Shown here in pieces: positions 22,780 to 33,553 of a stretch of 64,000 nucleotides of DNA. A program made the translations under genes and the position numbers. Position 1 is the first letter of the stretch. The number at the start of each line of letters is the position of its first letter. The notes under the pieces are model-generated. The model had not been told where the DNA came from and searched no databases. It saw only the letters and a list, made by a program, of their open reading frames with translations. This DNA comes from Pseudisothecium myosuroides (taxonomy: Eukaryota; Streptophyta; Bryopsida; Hypnales; Lembophyllaceae), in contig CATOGU010000041.1 in NCBI GenBank assembly GCA_951799445.1, forward strand, positions 677,148 to 741,147, written 5' to 3'.

Positions 22780-25080
22780 TATGAGCACTGAAATGTTGAC
22801 AACCACCTTTGGCGAAGCTGTGTCAAACCATGGTGTTGTAGACAGAATGAACAACCAAAAACAAAACTCGCAAAGCAAACATAGAGCAATGCAACAATAT
22901 TTCAATCTAAAACTCATTTCAGCCAAGTGAAGACAAGAACATAGCCAAGAAATGCAAAGACTGGATCGAAGCATACACTAATGTAGTCCACAGGTGATTG
23001 TTGTTGCCCTCGAACTGTAGAAAACCCTAAACCCTAACAAAGCATTGGGAACCAATGTACCTTCCAATGCTCTCCATCTCCATTGCAGTAACCAACAAAT
23101 GAATGCGCCTCCCTTTAGCAATGGCAGCGCCGCCACTAAACCTCTCCAAATCAAATGCAAATTAGAAGAAATCAAGAGCACAGATGAGCAAAATTAAACA
23201 AGCGACAGAGTGCAAAAATCTGTAGAAACATTGGCGATTGTGTTTTTCAAAACGAGTTTCAATCTGGCAATGAACAGAATCAACAACCAAGCTCAACTGG
23301 CCCCAGCTGTGTGTGGAAGCATCGGGCAAGCAACAAGGCGAGTGCTCCTGTAGCAATCCGGCGAATGTTGCGCGGGAGCAGGTGTTGGAGCAGGCGACGA
23401 CGTTGGCGTGGATCAGGGCTTTCAGGCCACCCCCCCCAAACCCTAAATGGCAGAGTGGCTCCAATATTTCAAAAATGCATTAATTACAAGGCAGGCTTTT
23501 CGCCAGGTTTTCTGCACTGGTGCTTTCTGGCTTCTGTTCGCCAGAAAAAAAAGGGTTGATTATCACCCTGATTTGCGATCTGACTATGTTGGAGTCAACT
23601 TCAATGGGGGCACCTATTTTTCAAAGGTGTATGCATGTTTCACAAATCAAACCCAAGTGGAATTATAATTTTCTGATGAAAATTGAAATTTCTATGAATT
23701 TTTGAAGTTGACTGCCCTGAAATTACAGATTAATTTATAAAAGTCAGATCAACAACCCATTACCGCCATAGATTGTATCTATGAGTACTTGGATATCCAC
23801 CAATCAATGGTAGACACGTTACCCAAGCTGAATTAATGAGCTGATTTTGTCAGAAAAATAGATGGACTTAGATGAGTTTCAGGGTGGTAATGGGGCCAAA
23901 AGTCAGATGTCAGAAATAGGAAGCTGACGGGAATAGGCTGGTTTACCTTACCCAATGTACAAAAAAGAGGCAAAACGAGGTTTCGTGGGCCAAAACCTCC
24001 ACACACACATGTGTTGCCAAAAATTGTGCATTGTCAAATTCATTTCAGAAAAAATTCACCCACCCACCCCACACCATGGATCTGAGGTAGTCGAATTTAA
24101 TCTTGGGCCATCTGATCAATCCGATTTCAACCGCCAAAGCTAGAGGAGGTTGGCTAGGATTTGGCGGTCTAACGGAGATCTTCCTCTGTCTTCCGTTGCC
24201 GCGAGCGATTTTGTTCCCAACTTGTAGAGGTACTTGGAGTCAAAGGCATGATTAGTGTTGACGTTAGGCATCAAAGAAGAGGAGGCTCTGGAGTAGAGTA
24301 GAGGAGGTTTCGGTATCCATGTTTTGTTTTTTACTTTTTGAAGAGTTTGCTTTGGTTTGCTTGATGTTTTGCCAGTCTAGGGTAAGACAATTCTTTAGTT
24401 GCTTTTTATGAGGTTTCTTTTTGTGTGAGTTTTTGCTTTAGGCTAGGGTTTGGCATTGCAAACTAAGGTTTGTTGCGGCGGCTTGCCAAACTGGATAGGT
24501 AGGAATTCAGAACTGGACAGGTAGGGTTTTTGGGGGGTCATACTCTACTTGAGAGTTCTCATTTTCAAACATAGGTAGAAATTCAGAACTGAACAGGTAG
24601 GATTTTTTGGAGGTCATTCTATACTTGAGAGTTCTCATTTTCAAGCATTTCTCGAGCGGAACCCTAACACTTATTTTCTTTTTGATTAAAATCTAGTGCG
24701 GAGGTGGTGCGTGATGTCTTAGGGTTTTGAAGAGGAAGTTGTGGCAGATGTAGATTGCTTTCTCCTTGAAGGTTAGAAGTTACTTGTTAGAGACAATTTA
24801 GAGCTTAGAAGTAGGAGGTTAGAGTTTCAATTCAAGTGAATGTTTAGCCTCAAATGAAAGGAGTAGCTGTACCATGGCAACAGCACATTGCCTTCTCTCA
24901 AAAGGTTACAGGTTACGAGTTAGAGGCAAGTTAGATGTTAGAGGTTAGAAATTTTCTTTAAGTGTTGCTACTAAATTGTTTCAATGTTAGTGCTTTGAAT
25001 GTGCTGGATTTTACAGTGCTTTCCTTCACCATTTCTTTGTTTTGAACAATGTTGTGATATTTGTTTTGAATAGGGTTGTA
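22780..25080. other. Gene-less stretch with a 78-bp duplication
   Basis: No supportable gene. Within it, 24501-24572 and 24576-24650 are two diverged copies of one segment (both contain CTTGAGAGTTCTCATTTTCAA). A telomere-like pair AAACCCTAAACCCTAA occurs once near 23023. Repeated AGAGGTTAGA words occur at 24760-24950. Confidence 0.4.
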
Positions 25081-25104
25081 ATATGCCACCTTTGTTTCAG
25101 ATCT

Positions 25105-26455
25105 TGAAATGAGTAGCCCGAAAAGGAAAAACAACAGAATTCAAAGACTCAAAGTTGTCTAGCACTGCAGTAATGAATATTATTGGTGCTCAGAATGTGA
25201 CAGAGACATCTGCTGAGAAGTAAAACAACACTTGTGACAAAAAAACATCAAAAAAATCTCTTCACAAAAACCTCGTGTGCCCAGAACTCCTCAGGCAAGA
25301 GCTCCTCCAAAGCCAAAAGAGTTGGATGTGAGTGTCACCATTTAGTACGAAGTGATGACATTCCCATCGACCTCTTGGGAAAGATGGAAGAATTTTTCTA
25401 GAAGGAGTGTACCTCCAGACTCTGTTCCATTGAACAAGGTGAAGCTTTAAGCAGGCTTTACTTCCAAATGGTGTGTTATTTGCTAGCTACTTCACCAGCC
25501 ATGGTTAGCAAACGAATCAAACATTATCTTAGATGGAATGATACCAAGAAGGCCTCAGTGGAGCACCACATTCTCACCAAAATTCTTTGTAATACTAGAC
25601 TCTATATTTTTGTTGGAATGCTTGGATATTGTATCAAAGACAAAGGTGAGGATCATTTTGACTGCGTTCACAAGAATGTCACATCTGAACAAATCAAAGA
25701 AGGACTTGAGGAGTGCATCAAGCACGGTACTCCATTCGTGAAAAACCTCGTCGTTTTGAATCACACTAACTTCATCGAGAGGGCTTCCACATATTGTAGG
25801 TTGAAGTTGAAGAAGCACTTGAGCAATACTATTCCAGGCACTCCTCTGCCATGTTGCACTTTGGACAATATATTCCGTCAACTTCATGGATTTTGCATGG
25901 TCATCAAGGTGGTATGGAATATAGCAAGGCCTCGGCACTCTAGAAGTGCATGATGAATCTAGATGCCGCTGACATGGATGATGTGACTCAAATTTTTTTG
26001 AGCACACAAATTCAGGTTCTCGCTTGGCAGATTTGGGTCACCAACGGCTTGCATCAGACTTGGGCAAGGCACGCGAAGGTGCTGATTATGATTATGTGGT
26101 TCGAGATAATGCTTTGATAAATTTGGGTGCAAATTTTTTCCTGTTTTTCTAAATTGATACTTTAAGATTTCATCCCTGTAAGAATTTATCTTTTATTGGT
26201 TTAAAAAAATTACAAAGCTACTTCTTGTTAACAACATTATTCATGTTATTGTTTTGATGTAGATAATGTTTCCGAAGAGATGCACCGTGATCGGAACGAC
26301 ATCATCGTCATTGATGGTACTCAAGATGTGGCTATCTCTAATGCATTCTTACCAGAGGCCACTACTTGTGAACACCTTACAACCATGGCTCTAGCGATGA
26401 ACATTCCTTTGGTTTGGGGGGACCATGACTTAGCCAACAATTTAATATTGTAGTT
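25105..26455 (+). pseudogene. Decayed mobile-element gene, possibly Rep/replitron-like
   Basis: A 161-codon open frame at 25468-25953 is the best-kept part. It contains GMLGYCIKDKGEDHFD (near residue 51) and NVTSEQIKEGLEECIKHG, then a basic stretch. Flanking segments continue in other frames and after stops: an ATG at 25105 (MSSPKRKNN, stop after 17 codons) and a stretch after 25953. A possible second exon begins after an AG at about 26261 and closes near 26451. The LGYCIKD-type pattern resembles Rep-like proteins of eukaryotic mobile elements that I recall only loosely; no HUH motif or helicase box was seen. Stops and frame changes argue for a broken gene. Confidence 0.35.
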
Positions 26456-26616
26456 TTAAAAAATGTAGCGGTCCATTACAGTAAAGGTCATATTGATACC
26501 ATTTCACAAGGAGACGGAGATTGTGCGGAATTTCCTGCTGCATACATTGCAGCTGCAGGTACTGTTTGCTGTCTCTTCTTTAATTCTTATTTTGGCCGAA
26601 TTTTCTGTTTTATATA

Positions 26617-26882
26617 CTCCCTCCGTCGCGAAGTAAGTGCCCGCATTGTTGGAACCTCATGCTTTCTTTATTGATCAAATTCATTGATCACATTGTAAAA
26701 TTCATAATTCAGAAGGGTTCAAGTTTTATATCACCCCAATCAATGAAGAGCATTGTATGTGTCCATTGCAACCTAAGTAAAAGTCTGGCCCAAGAAAGCC
26801 TCTGTACAACCTACTTAAGACTTCTGAAAGAAACTCGAGTTTCCAATGCGGACACTTATTTCTTATTTCGGGACGGAGGGAA
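26617..26882. mobile_element. Complete Stowaway-type MITE
   Basis: The left end CTCCCTCCGTCGCGAAGTAA and right end, in inverse, TTCCCTCCGTCCCGAAATAA match the classic Stowaway terminal repeat. TIR similarity extends about 35 bases. It is flanked by TA on both sides (26615-26616 and 26883-26884), the Tc1/mariner target duplication. Length is 266 bp and it has no coding capacity. It lies just downstream of the decayed mobile-element gene and 0.9 kb upstream of the first recognisable invertase exon. Confidence 0.9.
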
Positions 26883-26884
26883 TA

Positions 26885-27746
26885 GCAGTTTTGTAAAGCA
26901 GTTTTGAGTAGGTCTTGTGGGGTCTGTCTTGTGTTTAATTTTTTGTTTAGTTTTTGAGTAATGCATGCAATGATGTTCACTGATGCTGGTAGTTTAAAAC
27001 TTTGCTTCATCTGAACTCTGTCATTGTCACAATATGATCAATCAAGCTGGTCATTTTTAATCATGAATCCTTGGTCCTTAGAGAGGTTGATCCCTACAGG
27101 AGCAAGCAGTCCAGGCCCTATGTTTTGTGGGGCAGCTTTAAGGTTAACATTGGGAACTTTCTTTTGTGGAAATTTGTTTACTTTTGAACCGACTCATTTG
27201 ATTCATTTACTGATTTTGGTAACAAGAAATTTGTCTCAATCTGAATTATGGTTTTCACGATACGATCAAATGAACTGGTCGCTTTTGTTTTTTCAGGGTT
27301 AATATAGTATAATAGTGTAGTTTTTTTTAAGATTTTGATTAGGCTAAACACCAACTGAGTGGCACCAATTTGCTAACTGGAATCTGTCCAGATTTGTGTC
27401 CATTGCTCATATGTGTCCAAGTTAGCAAATTTGAGCTAATGCCCACTGACTAACCTGCAATGAATTTACATTGATTTCCACCAGCTAACTCCCAAGGTTG
27501 GGATTAGTAAATTATAACATTGGTTTGAAGTTGAGTCCTCCGGCACCAACCAAGTAGGAGCGTGTAGCTAACTTGGATGGTAAGTAATGGGGAGGTATTA
27601 GGCTTCAACTAGCGAGTGGACTTTAACATTTCAGTTAACTAACTAACGCTGCGGGATTCACTTGTTCATAAATAATTGCTCTAGAAATTTGCATCAGCTA
27701 AGCGGTTTATTTTGCTGATTTCAGTGTGCACATATATGTTTTATAG
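26885..27746. other. Stretch before the invertase exons; no exon recognised
   Basis: I looked here for the invertase exons that should precede the [12 protein letters not shown] exon and found none. A segment near 27035 (ATGATCAATCAAGCTGGTC) has a diverged second copy near 27262. The last 30 bases are a plausible acceptor region ending TTTTATAG at 27746. Confidence 0.45.
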
Positions 27747-30538
27747 AGCTGGGAGAAGACAGTGGATTGCTACAGCCCGGGGCAGGGGTTGATGCCAGCA
27801 AGTTTTAAGGTCCGGACAGTCTATATTGATGGCATCGAAGAGAATGGCACTGAAGAGATTTTGGACCCAGATTTTGGGGAGGCAGCCATTGGTCGCGTTG
27901 CTCCAGTTGATTCGGGTACTTTTGCATGTGTCAGACTAAATTGTTGACAGGTTCTAGGACCGTAGTTTTGTTCGTTGACAAATTTTTAGGGGTTCAATCT
28001 CGGTTTTTGTTCTGATTTGTCCACATTCTCTACTCAGTTTGCTACACAGATCTCTCTTCTTGAAGTCTCTCAACCGCTTTTCTCCAAATCTTTGTTTATT
28101 GAAGTTTGTCCACTTTGGGAAAACAGAATGAAGAATTGATACCTTTCAGGGAATTGCCGAGATCCTCTCAATTTGGCATTGTTGAAAGCAAATGTTTTGA
28201 ACCTTCATTTAGCAATGGTTTGGCAATGTTTGCAAGTCGCTTACTCAAGCTATGATTGGGACAGGTCTTTGGTGGATCATTCTACTGCGGGCATATGGCA
28301 AGTGCACAGGGGACAAATCTGTGGGGGAAAGAGTGGATGTACAGACAGGCATAAAGATGATACTGAAGGTCTGTCTAGCGGATGGTTTTGACATGTTTCC
28401 CACTCTTCTGGTGACTGATGGCTCTTGTATGATCGATCGTCGCATGGGGATTCATGGGCATCCTCTTGAAATTCAGGTTTGTTCACAAACTACAAAACTC
28501 GCAGGTATTGGATATGGGTGATCATCATCCGTTTTACCAAACACTGATGCACTCTATATCTACACTGAATAGGGATTTTAAGGGGACCCATACTAATTAA
28601 TCGACATTACACACTATATAAATATCTACCTTTGATGTACATAATAGTTATTGAAGTGTCCGGGGGCTGTACATCATGTTTCAAACATCTACAGTTCTCT
28701 ACAATAAGTCCCTTTAATTTTTTGGTCCCCTTAATATTCCTATTGAGTGTAGTTCTTTTTCTTTCATATGTTGGTCCCCTTAATATTCCTATTAAGTGTA
28801 GTTCTTTTTCTTTCATATGTTCTTGTCTTTATTCCTTGGACCGGCTGCTGTTTTGTTATTTACTTTTGCCCTACGCTGGTAGGGGACAATAGCGTAGAAG
28901 ACTATAATTTATTTTGAACTATTTTCTTAGTTCGGTTATCATCTTTCACGCACTTGATTTGAATTTATTGATTTGATTACAAATCTATTTACGCTTTTGT
29001 TTAAATGACAGATAGGGTACCCACCTTCGTTGGAAACCACACTAAATAGACAGAAAAGTGCTGCCCACTTGTGGATACACTTAATTTGTGGCCTTATGAA
29101 ATTTCAATTTGCCACACTGTGCAGGCCCTCTTTTATCAAGCGTTGCGATGTGCTCGGGAGATTCTCTTGCCAGGGGATGGGGCTCAAGATCTGCTCCGGC
29201 AAATAAACTCGAGGCTGGCGGCGTTGTCTTTCCACATTCAAGAGTACTATTGGTTGGACATCCTCAAGTTGAATGAGATCTACCGGTACAAGACGAAGGA
29301 ATATTCCATTGAAGCTGTGAATAAGTTCAACATCTACTCAGACCAGGTGTCTCAGTGGTTGCTCGACTGGATGCCCGAGAGCGGAGGCTATTTCATTGGA
29401 AATCTGCAACCTGCACATATGGACTTCCGGTGGTTCACTCTGGGTAACATGTACTCCATTTGTAGCGGCTTGGCTACCCAGAATCAATCTGAAAATATCT
29501 TGAAGCTCGTGGAGTCCAAGTGGGAAGACCTCGTAGCGACCATGCCGATGAAGATTTGTTATCCAGCACTCTCAAAAGATGAATGGCGCATCATCACTGG
29601 TGCTGACCCAAAGAATACGTAAATAGCCTTCCTTTCTTTCTGTTGTCCCTCTTCACTCGTGTTTGTGCAAGCACTACCTACTTAATCCTCAAGGTAAAAA
29701 TTGACTGTCTGCTTTGGAAGCGGAAGGTCAATTATAGTAACTTCCAAACACATTTCTGTCATTTAAAAATTTAAGTTTCGATTTATTCTTTCTATTGGTG
29801 CATTTACTACCTTGAAACTCTCTAAATTATTCATTTCAAATCTTATAGATATAACAGCCAACTCCTATGGTGCCTAACTATAGCTACTTCCATATCTATA
29901 GGAGTTGATTTAATCATTGAGGAAGCTTGAAGGAACATAACACAATGTACGAGTAGAAAGAAGAAGTCATACCCCACCGTTTTGAGCAATAGAAATATGC
30001 TTTGAAGTCCCTAGAAATGACTGTTAGCTTCCAAACTTAAGTTCCTGTTTTTAGCTTTAGCACTTATTGATTAATTTTTTATTATTCAAATTCTTTTTTT
30101 CAAAATTTCGATGTGTCAAATCTGTATGCAGAGCAGCGGTAACCAATCCTAATCTCCTTGTTATTGTTGTGCAGAGCTTGGTCTTACCACAATGGAGGCT
30201 CATGGCCCACTCTCCTGTGGCAGTTCACGGTGGCTTGCATTAAGATGAACCGTCCCGACCTTGCCCAGAGAGCCGTCGAAATTGGAGAGAAACGTCTATC
30301 ACGAGACAGGTGGCCTGAATACTACGACACGAAGAAAGGCCGCTTTATTGGAAAGCAGGCACGTCTGTATAAAACGTGGTCAATTGCAGGTTACCTGACC
30401 TCCAAGTTGTTGCTGAAAAACCCTGAAGCCGCCAGTTGGCTCACATGTGAAGAAGACGATACCTACGCTATTGTCCTCGAAGCAAGTCCGAAGCAGAAGC
30501 GAAAGTTCAAAGCTTCTTCAAATATTTTTGTTGTATAA
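27747..30538 (+). CDS. Alkaline/neutral invertase (GH100), four C-terminal exons
   Basis: Hydrolyses sucrose to glucose and fructose in the cytosol or organelles. Exons by GT-AG and frame: 27747-27915, 28265-28476, 29125-29618, 30175-30538 (stop TAA). They total 1239 nt, 412 residues, with all junction phases consistent. Diagnostic blocks in order are [36 protein letters not shown] (its Asp is the likely general acid), [66 protein letters not shown] and [19 protein letters not shown]. The C-terminus ends [10 protein letters not shown], close to the usual hydrophobic end of the family. The coding part has no internal stop. Missing are the N-terminus and the conserved exon with the NYDQVFIRDF-type block, so about one quarter or more of a typical protein is absent. 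The gene may be truncated, or have distant 5' exons beyond a mobile-element-rich upstream region. Confidence 0.92.
28563..28749. mobile_element. TA-flanked MITE inside an invertase intron
   Basis: Left end CACTGAATAGGGATTTTAAGG and, in inverse, right end CACTCAATAGGAATATTAAGG form a 25-base terminal repeat flanked by TA (28561-28562 and 28750-28751), as for Tc1/mariner-type MITEs. It lies in the intron between the second and third invertase exons. The right end plus flank is then duplicated in tandem at 49-bp spacing (GGTCCCCTTAATATTCC at 28724 and 28773). Confidence 0.65.
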
Positions 30539-32415
30539 TTGACAGATTGATTTGTTCCTTCACAGCGGGTGGTTAACCAGACGTTGATTTTAGATTGGAT
30601 ACTTCATTAGTGATTGTGATTTTTTGGAGCTCTTCTTTGGGTAACCAGAGGCTGAATTGTGTAGCACTAAAGAGGCTACGTTATGATTCGTTGGAAGACA
30701 GTCTCGTGGACATTTCCCAATTTATGGAAGCTCTGCTCATATATTCACTTGTATGTACTTGCATTTTAACTCAGATTGCCTCCAGGTTTTTACTCTAGAT
30801 TTAAGCATCTTAGTATCTACATGAACTTCAAGACTTGAAATTTGCGCTTTGTTGCTCATCTGCCTCTGATGCATTTGAAAGTTGTGGGACCCTAAACCGA
30901 AACTCTAGGTCTCTGTAGCATATCTCTATAACTGTTGTGAGGAAAAATGACGATGTGCAACGGATTCCTTTTAACAAGTTTCCACAGTGACTCTAAAAGC
31001 TGAAATTCTATACCTATTGAATCCTAGTATCTCATCATCAATTTAGAATATGACGTGGAGATTTCACATGTGTACATGTGTTCACATGATTGTGTGCAAA
31101 TTATTTGTATCGGCTGACATTGTTTTACCCCATTAGTGAGGGTACAAAATTAATGTTGCTACAATCTTATTATTTTAAGTGGAAATCAATGTAATACATT
31201 AATATCTTAACATGCACTAAATTTAAATTAAAATATTGTACATGAAGGTTCAATTTGGCACTCTAGTGTTGAAAGTGAATTTTCATGTCAGATTCTTAGG
31301 GGTCTATGTCACCTCATACCATTCACAAGATGACATGTGACACTCTTTTACAAAAATGACTTAATTTATGTCAAATCTTGCCTTCATGCGAGGTTAGTAT
31401 TGTGACTTTGGTACATTAGAACTACTCTAAGGTGAACTTCTATAAAGCAATGACCTCTCTAAAGTGATTGCCTAGTCCCACACTAGTCCCAATCCCATAC
31501 ATACACATCCAAGAAGTTCTTTTGAAATTCCTGAGAATGGGGACTTGAACCCAATCCTGGGCTATTATTTTAAAGAAGTTGTAATATAAATTAGCATCAC
31601 TTACACTCAATGTACTATAATTGATACAATTAGTGCACATGACTCTAATTTATCAGAGCAAGTTTACAATATTACTGTATTGTACTAATTCCGCTAATTC
31701 CGCAAGATTACTAAATGCGACTAATAATACTGATAAGATAGATCGGAGTCGTCCATTGAGGCTAATCAGTGCGACTTGAATTTTGTTTGCCATGCTGTGG
31801 ACTCCTCGAGGCTTGTGGCAATGGTGCTTCCAGCATGCTCAGGGCATGTGTGGACTGTGTCTGTACAAAGAATGCTTGTGGCGGCCTCACGACACTGAGC
31901 TTGGCAACGGCCTCTTCATTTGAAGGAAGGAAGGAAGGGGGGACAGACTCACTGAGCAGAGCAGGAAGGAAAGGTGTGTTCTGTTGTTATTGAGGTTCTT
32001 CGGAACAAATTCAGACCTACTTTGGACTAGATTCACATTCCAAACAACACCTTAAACACTAAGTGTGAACATACCTTAATGGGATTTAATTCATACAGTA
32101 CAAGCTTCTGAAAATTCAAAGTTAAACTCATTGATACCAGTGTTTGCATTGTTTGCATTTTTGAAGCTATGGTGTTTTTGGGTATAAATTTTGTGAACAT
32201 TGGGACCAACAATTTCAGAGTATCAACATGCATGCACTACTATGAACCCCGTCGTTTTTCATTCCCTAAAATAGCGATAAAAAATGGGGTGAGTGAAAAA
32301 AATCACAAATGACAAAACGTGGGGTCAACTTGGCTACTAAAATTTAGATAATTTTTAGTGAGAAGTGATATAGTTCTGGATCTCTAGAATGAAAAAACGG
32401 TGGGGCTTGAACTTC
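30539..32415. other. Intergenic stretch between the invertase and the big duplication
   Basis: The first few hundred bases are probably the invertase 3' UTR and terminator. Nothing else is supportable; open frames are short and lack domains. A MITE-like end (AAGTGTGAACATACCTTA) occurs near 32060. Confidence 0.4.
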
Positions 32416-33204
32416 AATCATAAAAAACTATTTTTGATTTCTCATAATTGGCTCGCAGTGGTAAAACATGCCTGATGCTTCAAAACCCAAAAACAAAAGC
32501 TGCCATCCCACATTACGGTCAATATCCTAACAGCCGTGCCCAACTTTGGAACCTGCAGACAACACACCAAGTCTATGAACACTGCATATAAATATTATTC
32601 CCGGATTTACAAACGATTGCTTAAGTTCATGACGGACCCGAATATTAGGACCTTGTGCAATCAGATTATATCTAAGAACAAGAAATTGTTCCCTTTGTAA
32701 CAGAGATGAGCAAAATACAGACAAGAAGATCTGCATATTACCAATCGACATAGATAATGAGCACACACCAGCTCACAGCCAATGACTCCACCTAGAGAAT
32801 GTAGAAGTATCCATTAATGAGACATACGAAATAAAGAACCTGAGCTCATTAATCTCACTAGAGTGCAAGTAACATCTTGAACGTACGAGGAACATGCAAG
32901 AGGAGAAAACTGGGTGTTGTCTTGACGTTACTATACATAATCTGCAGAAGAGCATAATATGATTCGACGACTGAAATTGGACATGCAACGAAAGTACATA
33001 GCCCATACACAGATGACCCATAACCGCAACGAACGGAACGCACAAGCACAGGCAGCAGAAAACAAAGGCTCTGGAATATGATAAATTCCACCTAGCCTAG
33101 GTCTCACCATTTCTCCACTGCTAATTCAAAGAGTTACAGGGACCATTCTCTCACTAACTACACACCATCACTTTTCCTTACTTGCTTGCTTCCTTCCTTC
33201 CCTT

Positions 33205-33381
33205 TCACTCCGTTCTCGCCACCTTCTCCTCCACGTACTCGTACTTATGTTCGTTTTCCGCCGCCTTCAGCTTCGTGTAGCCCTTGTCTGTTCCAAAAAT
33301 CTTCTCATGCACATCATTCCATACGAAATCAGAATATATCTCGTCATTGTATGTCTCAGCAATCCGCTTGATTACTCTCAT
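33205..33381 (-). CDS. Short open frame downstream of the Crinkler gene, unknown
   Basis: A 58-codon minus-strand frame starts at ATG (33379-33381) and ends TGA (33205-33207). Its sequence is well mixed and charged, with a Lys/Glu-rich end (core FVWNDVHEKIFGTDKGYTKL, C-terminus EYVEEKVARTE), unlike the low-complexity frames around it. It begins 170 bases downstream of the Crinkler stop on the same strand. It could be an alternative 3' exon, a remnant of another gene's last exon, or chance. The family is not recognised. An identical copy lies in unit B. Confidence 0.35.
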   Translation of the reverse strand: MRVIKRIAETYNDEIYSDFVWNDVHEKIFGTDKGYTKLKAAENEHKYEYVEEKVARTE

Positions 33382-33553
33382 GCAACCACTACGTTATCCT
33401 ACTGAGCAATCCCGGGTCTACATGAACTTGTGACGAAAATTGAAGTGTTCCCCAAATCACAAGCAAGCTACGCATAGCCTACTACACTCACACTGTGCTA
33501 ACCTTGATTACTGTGCTTTTTACAGCCTTCAAATTCTTTTGACTCTCTTTACC

